Assembly: GCA_003427395.1 (NCBI GenBank)
Contig: BFEA01000535.1
Coordinates: 214,607-278,606 of the forward strand
DNA: 64,000 bases
From: Chara braunii
Lineage: Eukaryota > Streptophyta > Charophyceae > Charales > Characeae
Reading direction: 5' to 3'
The notes below the pieces were generated by a model. It saw only the letters and a program-made list of their open reading frames with translations. It was not told the DNA's origin and searched no databases. Within the stretch, counting starts at the first letter, position 1; every line of letters starts with the position of its first letter. Shown here one piece after another: positions 20,412 to 30,740 of this stretch. The translations under genes were made by a program, and so were the position numbers.

Positions 20412-21461
20412 TTATCAGACAAACAATAAATTCCACAACCGCACAATACTTCAACAGCAAGATAAGAAAAATAAATTCACCTTTCTACTAATGCTGTTCT
20501 GTTCTTGGTCTATGTGATGACGTCCAGATTCTACAAGTACCACTTCAGGTCGTGTGATCAGATGCAGCACACAAGTGAGTACGCACAACACCACAACAAG
20601 CAACACAAGATAAGTATACCAACACCAAACAACAACAATGTGTCAACGATCTTCTTCTTCCTTGCGTCAATCCATGTGCTAATGCGTTATAGCACACTGC
20701 TCGACAGCTGGCACTACGGCTGTCCAATCAACCATTCAATCAACCGTACTGCCGTCGTCGTCGGAATGCAGTCTCTCACTTAGGCAGCTTCCTGTCTGCC
20801 ACGTGTCATTCCTGGCATACCAACATAGCAAACTTGCCACGTCAGCGAAGTCCAATCAACAAATGATGGGATGCCACGTCAGCAATGTATTCCCTGTCCT
20901 TCCCACGTGCCTCATCCACGTGTCGTCTTGTGATACTGTCGTCAAGCCAGCCAATCGGAACAATGCCACGTCAGCCCAAGGAGTAATGCCACGTCAGCAG
21001 GTTATCACCACATCAAAAGACAAGTGCGGTAATCCTCTCCTGCCACGTCAGCAATAAGCACCTCCAAGAGCCACGTCAGCTCCTGCTCAGGATCTGGTCG
21101 CATGGTACTTGCCACATCAGCAACCAGATCCTGGGACGTGGCACATCTTATGCCACGTCAGCAGACTGTCGCGACCTTCTGTCGCGATCCCGACTGGTAT
21201 CCCAACTGCCACGTCAGCACGTGTGTTGGGATCGGTATCCTGAATAGTCTTCTCACCAGCAGTCTTCGTCGTCATCAACAGCACAGCTTCCTCATCATCA
21301 TCTTGTCACGTGTGCAGGTCTTCAAAGGAGGTACGTGCCCTGTCTAGACTGTCGCGCGATTATAATCGCGATTGAGCACTTCCTCATACTTACCTGGCGC
21401 CACCTGGCGCTTGCACACGTGCATCTTCGTCGTCGTCATCGTCATCGTAGATAGGAGTACT
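20412..21461 (-). promoter_or_regulatory. E3 leader with array of bZIP-like GCCACGTCAGC motifs
   Basis: Untranslated leader between PBS and gag. Eight exact GCCACGTCAGC copies lie at 20836, 20873, 20965, 20988, 21042, 21070, 21152 and 21208, irregularly spaced, with further one-off variants. The core TGACGTGG is a known plant bZIP (C/G-box hybrid) target. Whether the array acts as an enhancer is inference. Confidence 0.6.
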
Positions 21462-21476
21462 GCTCCGATACCAAAT
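21462..21476 (-). other. E3 primer-binding site
   Basis: The minus strand reads ATTTGGTATCGGAGC directly after the LTR end TTCATTGCA. It differs from the usual plant initiator-Met site TGGTATCAGAGC by one base, and E5 carries the same variant. Confidence 0.85.
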
Positions 21477-22562
21477 TGCAATGAACCCAAGTCATGAATA
21501 CGAATGTCAACAGTGCAAGTCCAGATTATCGAGCCACTGGTAGTTTCCAATAATCAAATAGTATCCAAAAAGAGAGAGGTGAGATAATCATACACAGACG
21601 AAGAGGAAGGAGGGAGATAAGACAAAGGAGAGGAAGATACAATGCCCACTCCTTCTCCGGGCTCCTTCCTTGACCGCCACCTCACAATAACCNCTCCTTC
21701 TCCGGGCTCCTTCCTTGACCGCCACCTCACAATAACCAGTAATCTGAACACATATCGAAGTCCTGTTACAATGTGCCACGTGGCACCCGATCAACCTCTC
21801 ATCAGCGCTGGAGTCACATTGACATGAAGATCCCAGGTACGTATCCACAACCTCCTCACAGTCCCGATCTCCTCCTGAACTGACGACGAAACAGCCTTGA
21901 TATCTCCCTGAAGTGATGATGGAATAGAACAGCAATGTCGGTCCTGTAGACCCGGCAATGTCACATGTGGCAGCAGCCACGTCAGCAGCAACACGTGGCA
22001 ATGCCACGTCAGCAAGCCTTGAAGACAGTAGCCAGCCAGTAAGCGCACCAGCCAGCAGCGTGTTGCTGCTATCTCGCCAATGCCAGCGTAATGCCAGCGT
22101 CCACCAGCGTCGCAGTGTCCAGCCAGCGACGTGCCGTCAACGTGTAGAGCAGCATCAACGCAAGACAGAAAGAATGAATGTCAAAGCCAGGGAGTCCACG
22201 CTTATGTAGCGTCGACTCGGGGTCTGGACCCCGGCTGCTGCAGACTCCAGCCGTCCAGATCTTGACACCGGGAAGGGCATGGATCGATCTGAAACTGTAT
22301 CCTCTTCGGCCTGGATGCATGTCTTGGTACCTGCGCACAACAAGTGGATGTATCCAACCAAGGGCCTGGCGTTGTACCTTTGACTTGACAGTTGACTTTG
22401 ACTCTTGAATTTCCTGATCTTAGCACTTGGTCCCATAGCCACGTGCGGCCTTCTCAGTTTTGGGCATGTGTTGGTCACACAGCCCAGCGCAGACCAATTC
22501 TGGTCTGCGTGGCCTGGGGCTGAGTTCTGGGCCCTGGGCTACTTCTGAATAGGGTTACTACA
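21477..22562 (-). repeat. E3 5' LTR
   Basis: 1086 bases, partner of 13897-14981. The 44-base unit occurs at 21649-21692 and 21694-21737 around the single N at 21693. It is followed by target copy TTTC (22563-22566) and then the resumed E2 leader. Confidence 0.9.
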
Positions 22563-22566
22563 TTTC

Positions 22567-23776
22567 GGCCGGATGGAACAGAAACAGGAAATATCTTATC
22601 TATTTTTAGATTATCCTAGAGGAAATCACAACTAATCAACTAATGTCAGATCCTACAGGAAATATCTTATCTATTTTTAGATTATCCTAGAACAGATTGC
22701 AATGCAGCAAAAAATTAATCTATCTGCAGTTGTCTGTCAGTTGTTAGTCAAATCTGTAACAACTAGATAATCAAAAAATAAAAATAGCATCTCCTGTTGG
22801 AGATGTATGCTGAATGGCAGATTGTCTGTTAATTGCCACTGTGAACTGTTACCGGAATCCCCCCTCCCCCTGTATCCTTCTTGATTGGTCACTTTGTGTC
22901 AACGTCCTGAGCATCTGGTTGAGCAGCGTGTCTGAAGGTGTGCAATCCGGCCCACCCCTATGCCCCAAGTCTACGCCGAACCTGCCAGCCCCTGCACTTT
23001 ATTTATCCTCGCATGCAACGAGCCTTACACCTGGTTTGATCTGGCTGATCAGGAGGGATTTAAGGAGAGCCCCCATCTCCTCAGGAATTATTTAACGTCA
23101 CAGACAGGACGACGATCACAGCCAGGTTCAACACCAAGTCCGCAACCAGAAATATTTAAAGACGGTCTGGTCAGCGTCTGTCCAAAGGGCTGGCATGCCC
23201 TGCATGACCTCTATTGTGCAAGCAGTAGAACCAAGGACTTGCGGCAAAGCATGCGTGTACTAGTCCCAGCGGGCTGGCATGGTGACCATGACCCGAGTGC
23301 TTCCTCCAGGGCCCTTCAGAGGCTTCGCCCGTCTCCCACCAGCTTGCTGCCCAGGAAGAATGTCGACTCTCAAGGTTGAGCACTCGCGACACCTCACATT
23401 GAGAGGACTCTCAAGACAGAACTCACTTCCTCACGGTAAGAAGCAATGAAGAGGGTAGATAAGGAAGAGAGCAACTTACCTCATAAATGCTGCCCCCAAC
23501 CACAGATTTCTCACCGGCAACCTGATGTGCAATTATGATGACCGGTCTTTGCCTCGGCACAACCAACAGCAGAATGCGGTTCCACCTCCGCTTAATATGC
23601 CACATCAGCGAGCTCTCATCATCCAGCATACACCCCGTATGTCACCTCATAGCTCCCTGGCGCGCCCACTCTACCCTGGGCCGCCTAATGTTCCACGCCA
23701 ATGCCTTATCACTGCCCCACACCTCATGCGAAGCACCGATAGCTATTGCGAAGAACCAATGAAGCGCAATATGAAC
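22567..23776 (-). other. E2 5' leader (upstream part)
   Basis: AT-rich then mixed non-coding leader of E2, separated from its gag by E3. It has a 36-base direct repeat (22585-22620 and 22656-22691, beginning CAGGAAATATCTTATC). A ~75-base block at ~23040-23115 is shared with the E7 leader (~44228-44305). No open frame here looks like a real protein. Confidence 0.7.
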
Positions 23777-23791
23777 CAGCCGATACCAAAT
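23777..23791 (-). other. E2 primer-binding site
   Basis: The minus strand reads ATTTGGTATCGGCTGG beside the LTR. It matches the E3/E5 site in its first eleven bases. Confidence 0.75.
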
Positions 23792-24826
23792 TGCAAGGAA
23801 AATAAGCAACAGCGAGATGACAAATCCAGATTACACCATCCCATTAAAAGCCAGATAGTCACACTGTGTCCAGAGAGCAGCATTGCACCAATAATACACC
23901 AATGGAGGTTAGTAATACTGAAAACCAATCTCATGGAGAGCTTTCTCTCTCCTTCAGCAACACAAGAGTCCAGTCCCTTCAGACTCCTACTTGGCGCTCA
24001 GCGCCCAGCCTACTCCTACACAGCTACGATCAGCCTAATAATAGACAATGCAACTGTTGACATCAGCGGCAACCCGAAGTACTTGAAGATGTCGCCCATA
24101 TGCAGACCATCGCCAATACAAGGTAAGTGCCCTCACATCATCATCATCATCATCCTTCGCCCTTCCNTGACTTAACACCCACACCTGTCCTCTCTTGTAC
24201 NCGAAGACCACCCNTGCGCCTCACTGTGTATCCAAGCCCAGCCCGCTATGGAGGCTGGCTATGGCGCTGCCCTCAGCAGCGCCCTGCTCCCACACACGAC
24301 CGCACGTGCGCAGCCACTTGCTCCAATGCCGGCAGCCAGCCCGCGAGNAATTGCTCCAGCAGCGCTGCCGCCAGCCAGCAAGTGACCGAATGAGGCTGCC
24401 AGCCCTGAGCTCTTTCCTTTATGGAAAGAACTGGCCTGCTCGTGCAGCCTGGCTGCACTGGCCTGGNCCCAGCAGCTTCCGGAAGGCCCCAGGAGGNTGC
24501 CTGTGTACAGCAGCTACTGGGCTGCTGGGCCTCGTTCGGTTGGGCGCCCAACTGTCTCTGTATGAGGCTGCGAATCACGCCCAGGGCCTGCATTCTTTGG
24601 AAAGGCCCGGAAGGCCGTGGAAATGTCTTTGTTGCTCGGCCTGAGTTTCACTTAACCAACTGGTGCGTCGCAACTGCCTGGACCCCAAATATGAAATTGA
24701 CAGTCGAGGGCCTCTTGTGATATGTCAGGCCCGCCTTCACTTAGGGCGGGCACCCCCGCCTTCACTTAGGGCGGGCAATGCTGCAAACAGGGCCCCACAG
24801 GCCTGCCGAGGACCCTGATCCTCGCA
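23792..24826 (-). repeat. E2 5' LTR
   Basis: 1035 bases, partner of 7151-8161. Ns at 24167, 24201, 24214, 24348, 24467 and 24497. It contains an extra copy of a ~30-base 'ccttcacttagggcggg' unit near 24733-24776. Target copy TATT follows at 24827-24830. Confidence 0.9.
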
Positions 24827-24830
24827 TATT

Positions 24831-25577
24831 GATGGTTGCCTTTCAGGAATGTATGAGGATGCATTTTGCTCTAGCAGATGAAAACAAATGGGTGCTCCAG
24901 CTTGGGTTTAATGATGGTACATTCTTCAGGAATGGCCAGTTGCTCAAGCCGTGTAGAGAATGTCTGTAGAGATGGGATACCAAATGAATTGCTCCTTTGC
25001 ACTGTCTGTTCCCTCAGGCGTGATAGCAAAGGAAACAGTGCAGTAGTCCGCAGAGAGATGGACAAGACATTTCATTTATCCAACCGCATGGATTGAACGA
25101 GTGGTTCCAACAAGCACAGAACAGACGGTCTCATGTGGTATATTTACGCTTTTTACATCACTCTCTGGCCACAATGCACACAGCAAAATTCAAACTTAGT
25201 CTGAGTTATACTATGCCTAGGAGACATCTGAGGACGCTATGTCTGACGGACACCCCTTCTGCACACAGGTGGGTCAGTTGTGATCAGTCTGAGAATAGGC
25301 TATGGGAAGAATTGATTTTGCATCAGGAGGGAAAATTTTATCGGGGCCTCAATCTGAGGAGGCTAGGTATGAGGATGACTCAATGTCATTTGGCTTAAGT
25401 TGGCAGGTTCGATAATGTGGTTGCAATGCTCCTCCACTATGTAACAGATACGCAGAAAAGGAAAGAAAAAGGAAGTCATTTGAGATCTCCAGAATTGAAT
25501 CCAGTACAACAAACATGAACGGAGAGTGAAAGGAATTTGAAATTATTATCTGAAGGCCGTTGGACTCAAAGACTTAC
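24831..25577. other. Host intron or intergenic sequence
   Basis: Single-copy-looking DNA between E2 and the exon at 25578. I see no further convincing exon. If the exon is real, this is the start of the intron 3' of it on the minus strand, and E2 lies in that intron. Confidence 0.4.
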
Positions 25578-25738
25578 TGACGAGGATTCCACTTCAGCAA
25601 GTCACTGACCTGTTGCCACATGGCCTCAGTCTCTGGCGTTAGCTCAAGTGGTTCAAGGATGTCCACAGCTCTGTCATAATCTCTATCCTCAACAGCTGAT
25701 CCAAACTCAATCAGAGACTCGTCAAGGGCGTAACTGAC
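25578..25738 (-). CDS. Host gene exon, trafficking-scaffold-like (WD40/TPR type)
   Basis: A 161-base open segment on the minus strand. Upstream is an acceptor (CATTATGCCCTCACAG) and downstream a strong donor (GTAAGTCTTTG), with a possible earlier donor CAG/GTCAGT inside. The translation begins [20 protein letters not shown], continues [21 protein letters not shown] and ends in a helix. The pattern resembles the helical region after the WD40 propellers in intraflagellar-transport and COPI-type proteins, but I cannot name the member. Codon quality and splice sites set it apart from all surrounding sequence. Neighbouring exons were not found in the window. Flanking introns would be filled by the two transposon nests. 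Confidence 0.55.
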
Positions 25739-25904
25739 CTGTGAGGGCATAATGGGTCAAATGCAAAATTAGCAGCTGAACTTCTGTGATCCTTAGGAAC
25801 CCTGGTAGCTTTCAAGCAATATGTTTCTCTCTCTTAGAAGATATGTACTGTGCTTGATCATCAATACCATGCACACATTCACAGGAGAATTACTTGATGA
25901 TCGT

Positions 25905-26327
25905 CAAGTCTGTCAAGATCCCAAGATTTGAGCCAGCTCAACTTGAAGACTGCAGAACCAGACCAAGGAGTTGCTTGCCAAAAGATGGATCAAACCTGGT
26001 CAACCATGGTGTGGAGGCCCAACTTTCTTTGTCCAACGCATGGCAAGCTCTGCATGTGCATTGACTATCGAGGTCTTAACCAAATCATGCAAAAAAAATG
26101 CCTATCCCTTACTTCACAATTTGACAGCCTTCTTGAAGGGGTTGTGCGCTACAAACTCCTTCCAAGGTCGATCTCAATCTGGTTATTGAAGTCGATCTTG
26201 CAGATCAGTGCAAGACTAAATTTGAGACACGTAGTGGATTGCATTCCGCAAAATATGATGGATCAAGTATTCTGCAAGCAACTCGAAGTTTTGTTGATGT
26301 AATCATTTTGAGCTAAGTGCATGGTGG
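25905..26327 (+). pseudogene. E4 relic: RT fingers and palm (5' part)
   Basis: Old, heavily mutated Ty3 RT on the plus strand. Pieces in shifting frames read LAKRWIKPG, then [14 protein letters not shown], and then a decayed equivalent of the SGYHQI and DQ regions. It ends in FVDVIILS, which aligns with the VDDILIFS active site, the second Asp being lost. E5 is inserted exactly here. The RT resumes at 54531. No gag, protease or 5' LTR lies upstream, so E4 is 5'-truncated. Confidence 0.65.
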
Positions 26328-26331
26328 AACA
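26328..26331. repeat. E5 target-site duplication, left (AACA)
   Basis: AACA here and at 54527-54530. Collapsing the two copies restores a continuous E4 RT frame, which supports the call. Three bases separate this copy from the TG start of the LTR. Confidence 0.55.
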
Positions 26332-26334
26332 AGA

Positions 26335-27346
26335 TGCAATAATCCGCTCAGATATGTTATTGTCGTTGGCCAGGGGCCGCCCACAGGCCACGAAAAGGCC
26401 CTGCGCCCGAATGTATGGAACAAGACCCCCGAAATGAAGCTTCAAAGGCCCTGCGCCCAACAGTTAGACTGAAGAAAGTCAACAGTCAACTGTAGCTCAG
26501 GAATTGAGGCTCACAAGTCAAAGTCTGCACGGGCCCAGTCAAGGCCACCGATCAGACACACACACTTGGTTGTATGCAGGTATCTAGACAGAATCTGGTC
26601 CAAGTGGAGGTCTGCAACTGTACACAATCCAGGCCATCGATTGTGAGTCAATCTGGGCCCTCGTGCCTGAGAGACCAGAGGCTGGTGAATCGCGTCAACA
26701 CTACTTATTGACCCAGCCCCTGTTGGTCAACATTCAGTCTTGCACTTGCTGCTCGACACTGGCATGACGCTGGCTAAACGCTGGCTTGAGGTTGGCATTA
26801 CGCTAGCATTGTGGGTGATGACGACGCGAGACTGCTGCATAGCGTGCCGGTGCCTCTCCGCTTTCAGCGCCAGTTGTATACTTGATTGCTGACGTGGCGC
26901 TTGCCACACCGTGTTCGACATTGCTGATGTGGTGCTTGCCACACTGTCTTCGACTCAGATTGGGGAATCGATGAGGAGGGGGACCAGGGCTGTGGGATTG
27001 GTTGAGAGAGAGAGAGAGGAAACTTACCTGTGATGATGTTGTCGACCTTGCGCGCTGTTGTGACGTCTTCATGAGAGATATGTGCCTACATGGCACTATG
27101 TTGTGATCATATCTTGTCAGGCTCGTCTATGAGATACTGTTTGCTGATGCGGGCAAGGGGAGATGCCCGAAGTAGGAGTGAGTTGTGAGGGAGATCTATC
27201 TTATCTCCCTCCTCTCAGCTCCGTCCTATGGTTACGAAACATTGTACTTTAGATCACATTTCATGATTATTGGGGACATTGATCAGCGCTGAGACATCAT
27301 GTATTTCGACATTTGATGAGTTTCTCTCCTGACTGGGTTCATTACA
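26335..27346 (+). repeat. E5 5' LTR
   Basis: Begins TGCAATAATCC and ends GGTTCATTACA beside the PBS. It shares blocks with the 3' LTR such as the 'ggccctgcgcccgaatgtatggaac' segment and the 'gacattgctgacgtgg' blocks. It is visibly more diverged from its partner than the E2 or E3 pairs. Confidence 0.82.
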
Positions 27347-27361
27347 ATTGGGTATCGGAGC
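27347..27361 (+). other. E5 primer-binding site
   Basis: ATTGGGTATCGGAGC directly after the LTR, the same variant initiator-Met site as E3. Confidence 0.8.
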
Positions 27362-28540
27362 TTACCTCCTTCGTCGCGATCTGTTGTTGTGCGCCGTGAC
27401 GCGCCATGGTACGCACGCCAATTGAATCGCGTCTATCGACGCGCGGGATCTAATAGCGATCTAGACACTAACATTGACGCGCGCACGCAGTCACCTGCTG
27501 GAGATGATGACGTGGACTTGAAGACGAAGACCGCCGACATTGCTAACGTGGCGCATTGTTGCTGAGGTGGCGATTGGTAACCGACGAGAGCATCGTTGGT
27601 CGAGGTGCTGACGTGGCGCTGGACGATCGACCAGAGAAGAGAGAGAGAGAGAGTGTGAGAAAACAACTGACGTGGCATTGAGAGCGCTGCCTACTTGGCA
27701 TGGCGCATTGGTGCTGACATGGCATCCAAAGGATCAGCGGGGTATCGTCTGACGTGGCACTTACCTGTGTCGCGACGCCGACTTACCTGCTGATGTGGCA
27801 CGTACTTGTGTCGCGACTTACCTGCTGGCGTGGCGCTTCCAAGGCTCCCGCGATATCTTTAGTCTGACGTGGCATACCAGTGACGAATGGGCTTGGCAGA
27901 TTGTGCGCTGCTGACGTGGCTATTGTGACTTCCCATTTGACGGCCTTGCTGGCCATTGACGTGGCATACTCCGTGGAGGTGCTATGTTAGCCAGACTGGG
28001 ATATGACATGTGGCAAGGAAGACGTGTGTTGCCATGTACCGTGAAGATTGGTGGGGAATTGACACTTGCACTCGGTGCATTGACGGGCGGTACGGCACTG
28101 GGTTACGCCGTAGTGCCACACGTCAGTCCTGGTGCCTGGCACAAGTATCTTCAATGAGACAGCAAGAGGCTGGGCAGCTGACACCTTGATTGTTTTGTGT
28201 TGTTGTTGGCTGACTCTACTCACCTGGGCTGTTCTGTGGATGCTTGCTACTCACCAATTGTGTTGTTATCTTGATCACATTGGTCGTGGCTGCGGTACCT
28301 GTACGCTCTCAAGTAGGAATGTCATCACATAAAAAATCAGCAGAGTTAGGAATTATGGAAATTAATTGAACATTCTGATTCATTATTTATTTATGTCTTA
28401 CTAATTCTTGCTGCAAAGAAAATCTAAGGAAATGTGGCCATGGAATTTATTATTGTCGTGTAAAATTTATTGTGCGACATTCACACACTGGGGTGACTTA
28501 CCTCTCGAACTGCTTGTGTGCGTCCATTCTGACCCGATTC
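27362..28540 (+). promoter_or_regulatory. E5 leader with TGACGTGGC motifs
   Basis: Leader with repeated TGACGTGGC (for example near 27608, 27668, 27749, 27863, 27910 and 27957) and near-variants between. The orientation relative to transcription is the same as in E3. No protein-like frame was found. Confidence 0.55.
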
Positions 28541-28583
28541 ATCTCTTTCTTCTTTTTCCCCATCTCGATCACCTTCTTCGCTG

Positions 28584-30420
28584 ATGAAGGTGGTGGTGAA
28601 CTATGAACCCGTAGTCAAGTGGAAACAAGACGACAACAGATGCTGGGCCGTCTTCACCAGCTGCTCACTGAAGTGCATGACTCTGGGCCAGAAGTTGAGC
28701 AACATGTTCGCAGCCAGACTAGTTCAGGCTGAAACTGTTGTTCAGGTGTTGGAGGTCAGAGGTTGAGCGCAACAGATAATTGACCGCCGCCGAATGACCC
28801 TCGATCAATTTGTGGCCAAGCAGTTGGTGAAGATAGTCGGTGATGTGGCCAAGGGATAAGAAAGGGGAGAAGCAAGTGAAAAGAAAGAAGAAACTGAACT
28901 TGCCGAAGAAATAATAGAAACCACTACTAAGCAGTTGCAAGATGCATTGAATGCAGAGATCAGAAAGAAAGAAGAATACCAGAGGAAGATGAAAGAACAG
29001 GAACAACAAGCTAAAAAGGTGGAAGAGATTGAACATAAATTTCATTTAGCTGAATTACTGTCTCTTATACACATCTGATAAGACGATAAAAGACACTAGA
29101 CAAAAATTCCATTTCGTTGAATCAGAAACTGACTTGGCATCTGTATTGCAAAATATGATGGCCTATCTTGCACATCTAGATTTAAAAATTGACAACGTCA
29201 CCGCTGAACTGTAGACGGTGACGAGATTGGTAAAGGGAAAGAAGAAAGTTGTGCTTGAGGTGGAGGCCGAGGAGAAGAAAGAAAGGAAAGAACCCCAGGA
29301 AAAGTTAATGAAAGATGCCATGAAGTCTTAGAAAGAACCTGAGACCTCAAAGAAAGAGGAACCGACAGAGGAGCTGATGAAGAAAGAACCCGTACCTTAA
29401 AAGAAGGAAGTGGCAAAGAAAGAAGGGGAACGCCCCAAGAAGAAAGAAAAGGTTAAAATGAAACTTCCTTTCATGTGCAATGGAAAGCGCGGGGAACACT
29501 TGTTGTTGTGGATTGCAGAAATCCAAATGTACTACAGTACCACTCCAGTCGAGATGGAAAGTCAAGTTGCTTTCTCGACCTCATGTCTTGGTGAAGTTGC
29601 AAAGGAGCGGGTCCTGTCTGAGGCCAACGCTGCCGGTTTTGAAGACATAGGTGAGTGAGCAAAAAGCATGACGCTCAGGGAATTTTTCCAAAAGATCAAG
29701 GAGAGAATCCTTGACAAAACGACGATCGACAAGGCCTTTGACGAGCTTACTACCATTAGTCAGAAGCGTTGCACCACTGTGGATGCTTTGTCTCGCGAAG
29801 TGGACCGTCTGTTGTAGGTACCCGGTTTGAACTTGCAGGATAACCAGGTCCTTTACATCTACTCCGGTGTGCTGCCCGAGCCCATTCGTGGACAACTCGT
29901 GGCCGAAGCCAAGTCCGGTAAGTATAACTATCTACAAATCCGCGACCTCGCGCTCCAGAGCGAGCAAATGACTGCACAGGTGAAAGACACTTATGCGTCC
30001 GTTGTACGAAGTGGTCCGTTAGGTGGGTTCAAAAATGGCAAAAGGATCTTGCGGAGGCAGAAGAGGCAGGATCACACCCTCGTCGTCTTTGATGACGACA
30101 CGATGGAGAAGTGGCCCCTCGATGAAGTCGAGGGTGTAGCAAATAGTAGCACTGAGTCTGGGAAGGGTGACGTCACTGCCATGGTGGCCAACAAGGGTGG
30201 CACCAATTCAGGAGGATACAAGAAGAAGAGGCCACACTCCTTCCTGGAGCATCCCGACATAGCGGTGGAAAGGCCCTAGGAAAAGATGAACATGACACGA
30301 GAAGAGTGGCAGGAGCGGATGAACACTCGGCATTGCCTAAAGTACGGCACTGTAGGGCATATTATTGCATGGTGCCCTCTCATCCATAACCCAAAAAGGA
30401 GCAGCCAGTAGGAGTAGCGT
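28584..30420 (+). pseudogene. E5 gag
   Basis: Plus-strand gag in several frames. A charged helical N-terminus (28584-29045) leads to the block holding the 19-base adapter (29058-29076), then Lys/Glu repeats (EKLMKDAMKS theme). The capsid part follows (VAFSTSCLGEVAKERVLSE at ~29565, ILYIYSGVLPEPIRGQLVAE at ~29850). A knuckle region near 30330 reads CLKYGTVGHIIAWC, with the second Cys changed to Tyr. At least four stops are present. Every segment has a counterpart in E3 gag. Confidence 0.8.
29058..29076 (+). other. Residual Tn5/Nextera mosaic-end adapter (assembly artefact)
   Basis: CTGTCTCTTATACACATCT is an exact 19-base match to the Tn5 mosaic end used in Nextera libraries. It sits inside E5 gag where E3 has unrelated coding sequence. 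It is best read as untrimmed adapter built into the assembly, so the join here may be false. Confidence 0.9.
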
Positions 30421-30434
30421 ATGCTCCTACTAAG

Positions 30435-30740
30435 TTGGAGGGTTTAGGAAAAGGTAAGGCACCTAAAACCCCTTTCAAGCCCCTAACTCGCATGGCAGAG
30501 GATGACTTTTTTTCGACCCATCGCTCAAAACAACCTGAAATTATTTTGTGTTATGTCTCTCTGGGCGATACCCTTGACGAACTTGGGGATGAATTGATTG
30601 CATTGAGAAGTTTGTGGACTAAGAAAGCGAAGTCTAAGGGTGAATTGATGATTGTTGATCTTGAGATTGCACGTACACGAGTAGGTGCTTTGTTAGATCC
30701 TGGGTCAACGTGGTCCAACATCTCAGAAAAAAGGCAATAA
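30435..30740 (+). pseudogene. E5 aspartic protease, N-terminal half
   Basis: Spacer (DDTLDELGDELIALRS theme shared with E3) and retropepsin start [17 protein letters not shown]. The active-site loop is changed to [10 protein letters not shown] (E3: DSGSTRSYIS). A frameshift follows, with the rest of the domain read from 30710 ([18 protein letters not shown]). The usual LPFDMILGMDW end is deleted and the frame runs directly into RT. Confidence 0.75.

Larger units (their letters stand above)
13897..22562 (-). mobile_element. E3: complete Ty3-type LTR retrotransposon nested in E2
   Basis: LTRs 13897-14981 and 21477-22562 are TG..CA-bounded and ~96% alike by eye. TTTC duplicates the target. The PBS lies at 21462-21476. 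The internal order on the minus strand is leader rich in GCTGACGTGGC motifs, gag, protease, RT, RNase H, integrase. Frameshifts and an integrase active-site change suggest it is now immobile. Its proteins closely resemble those of E5. Confidence 0.92.
7151..24826 (-). mobile_element. E2: complete Ty3-type LTR retrotransposon (outer element of nest 1)
   Basis: Paired LTRs at 7151-8161 and 23792-24826 have TG..CA ends. A 4-base target duplication TATT flanks them (7147-7150 and 24827-24830). PBS and polypurine tract are present. The internal order on the minus strand is leader, gag, protease, RT, RNase H, integrase. E3 (13897-22562) interrupts E2 just upstream of gag, so the leader lies at 22567-23776 and the coding part at 8202-13807. 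Coding is only lightly damaged by stops and frameshifts. Confidence 0.9.

Noticed and set aside
23525-24175. 216-residue plus-strand frame in E2 leader and LTR
   Set aside because: Antisense to the element, spans the LTR edge and contains an N; composition is not protein-like.
26298-26334. TGTAATCATTT as the E5 LTR start
   Set aside because: These bases still code the E4 RT active-site region (DVIILS). The shared LTR sequence and the AACA duplication place the start at 26332-26335.
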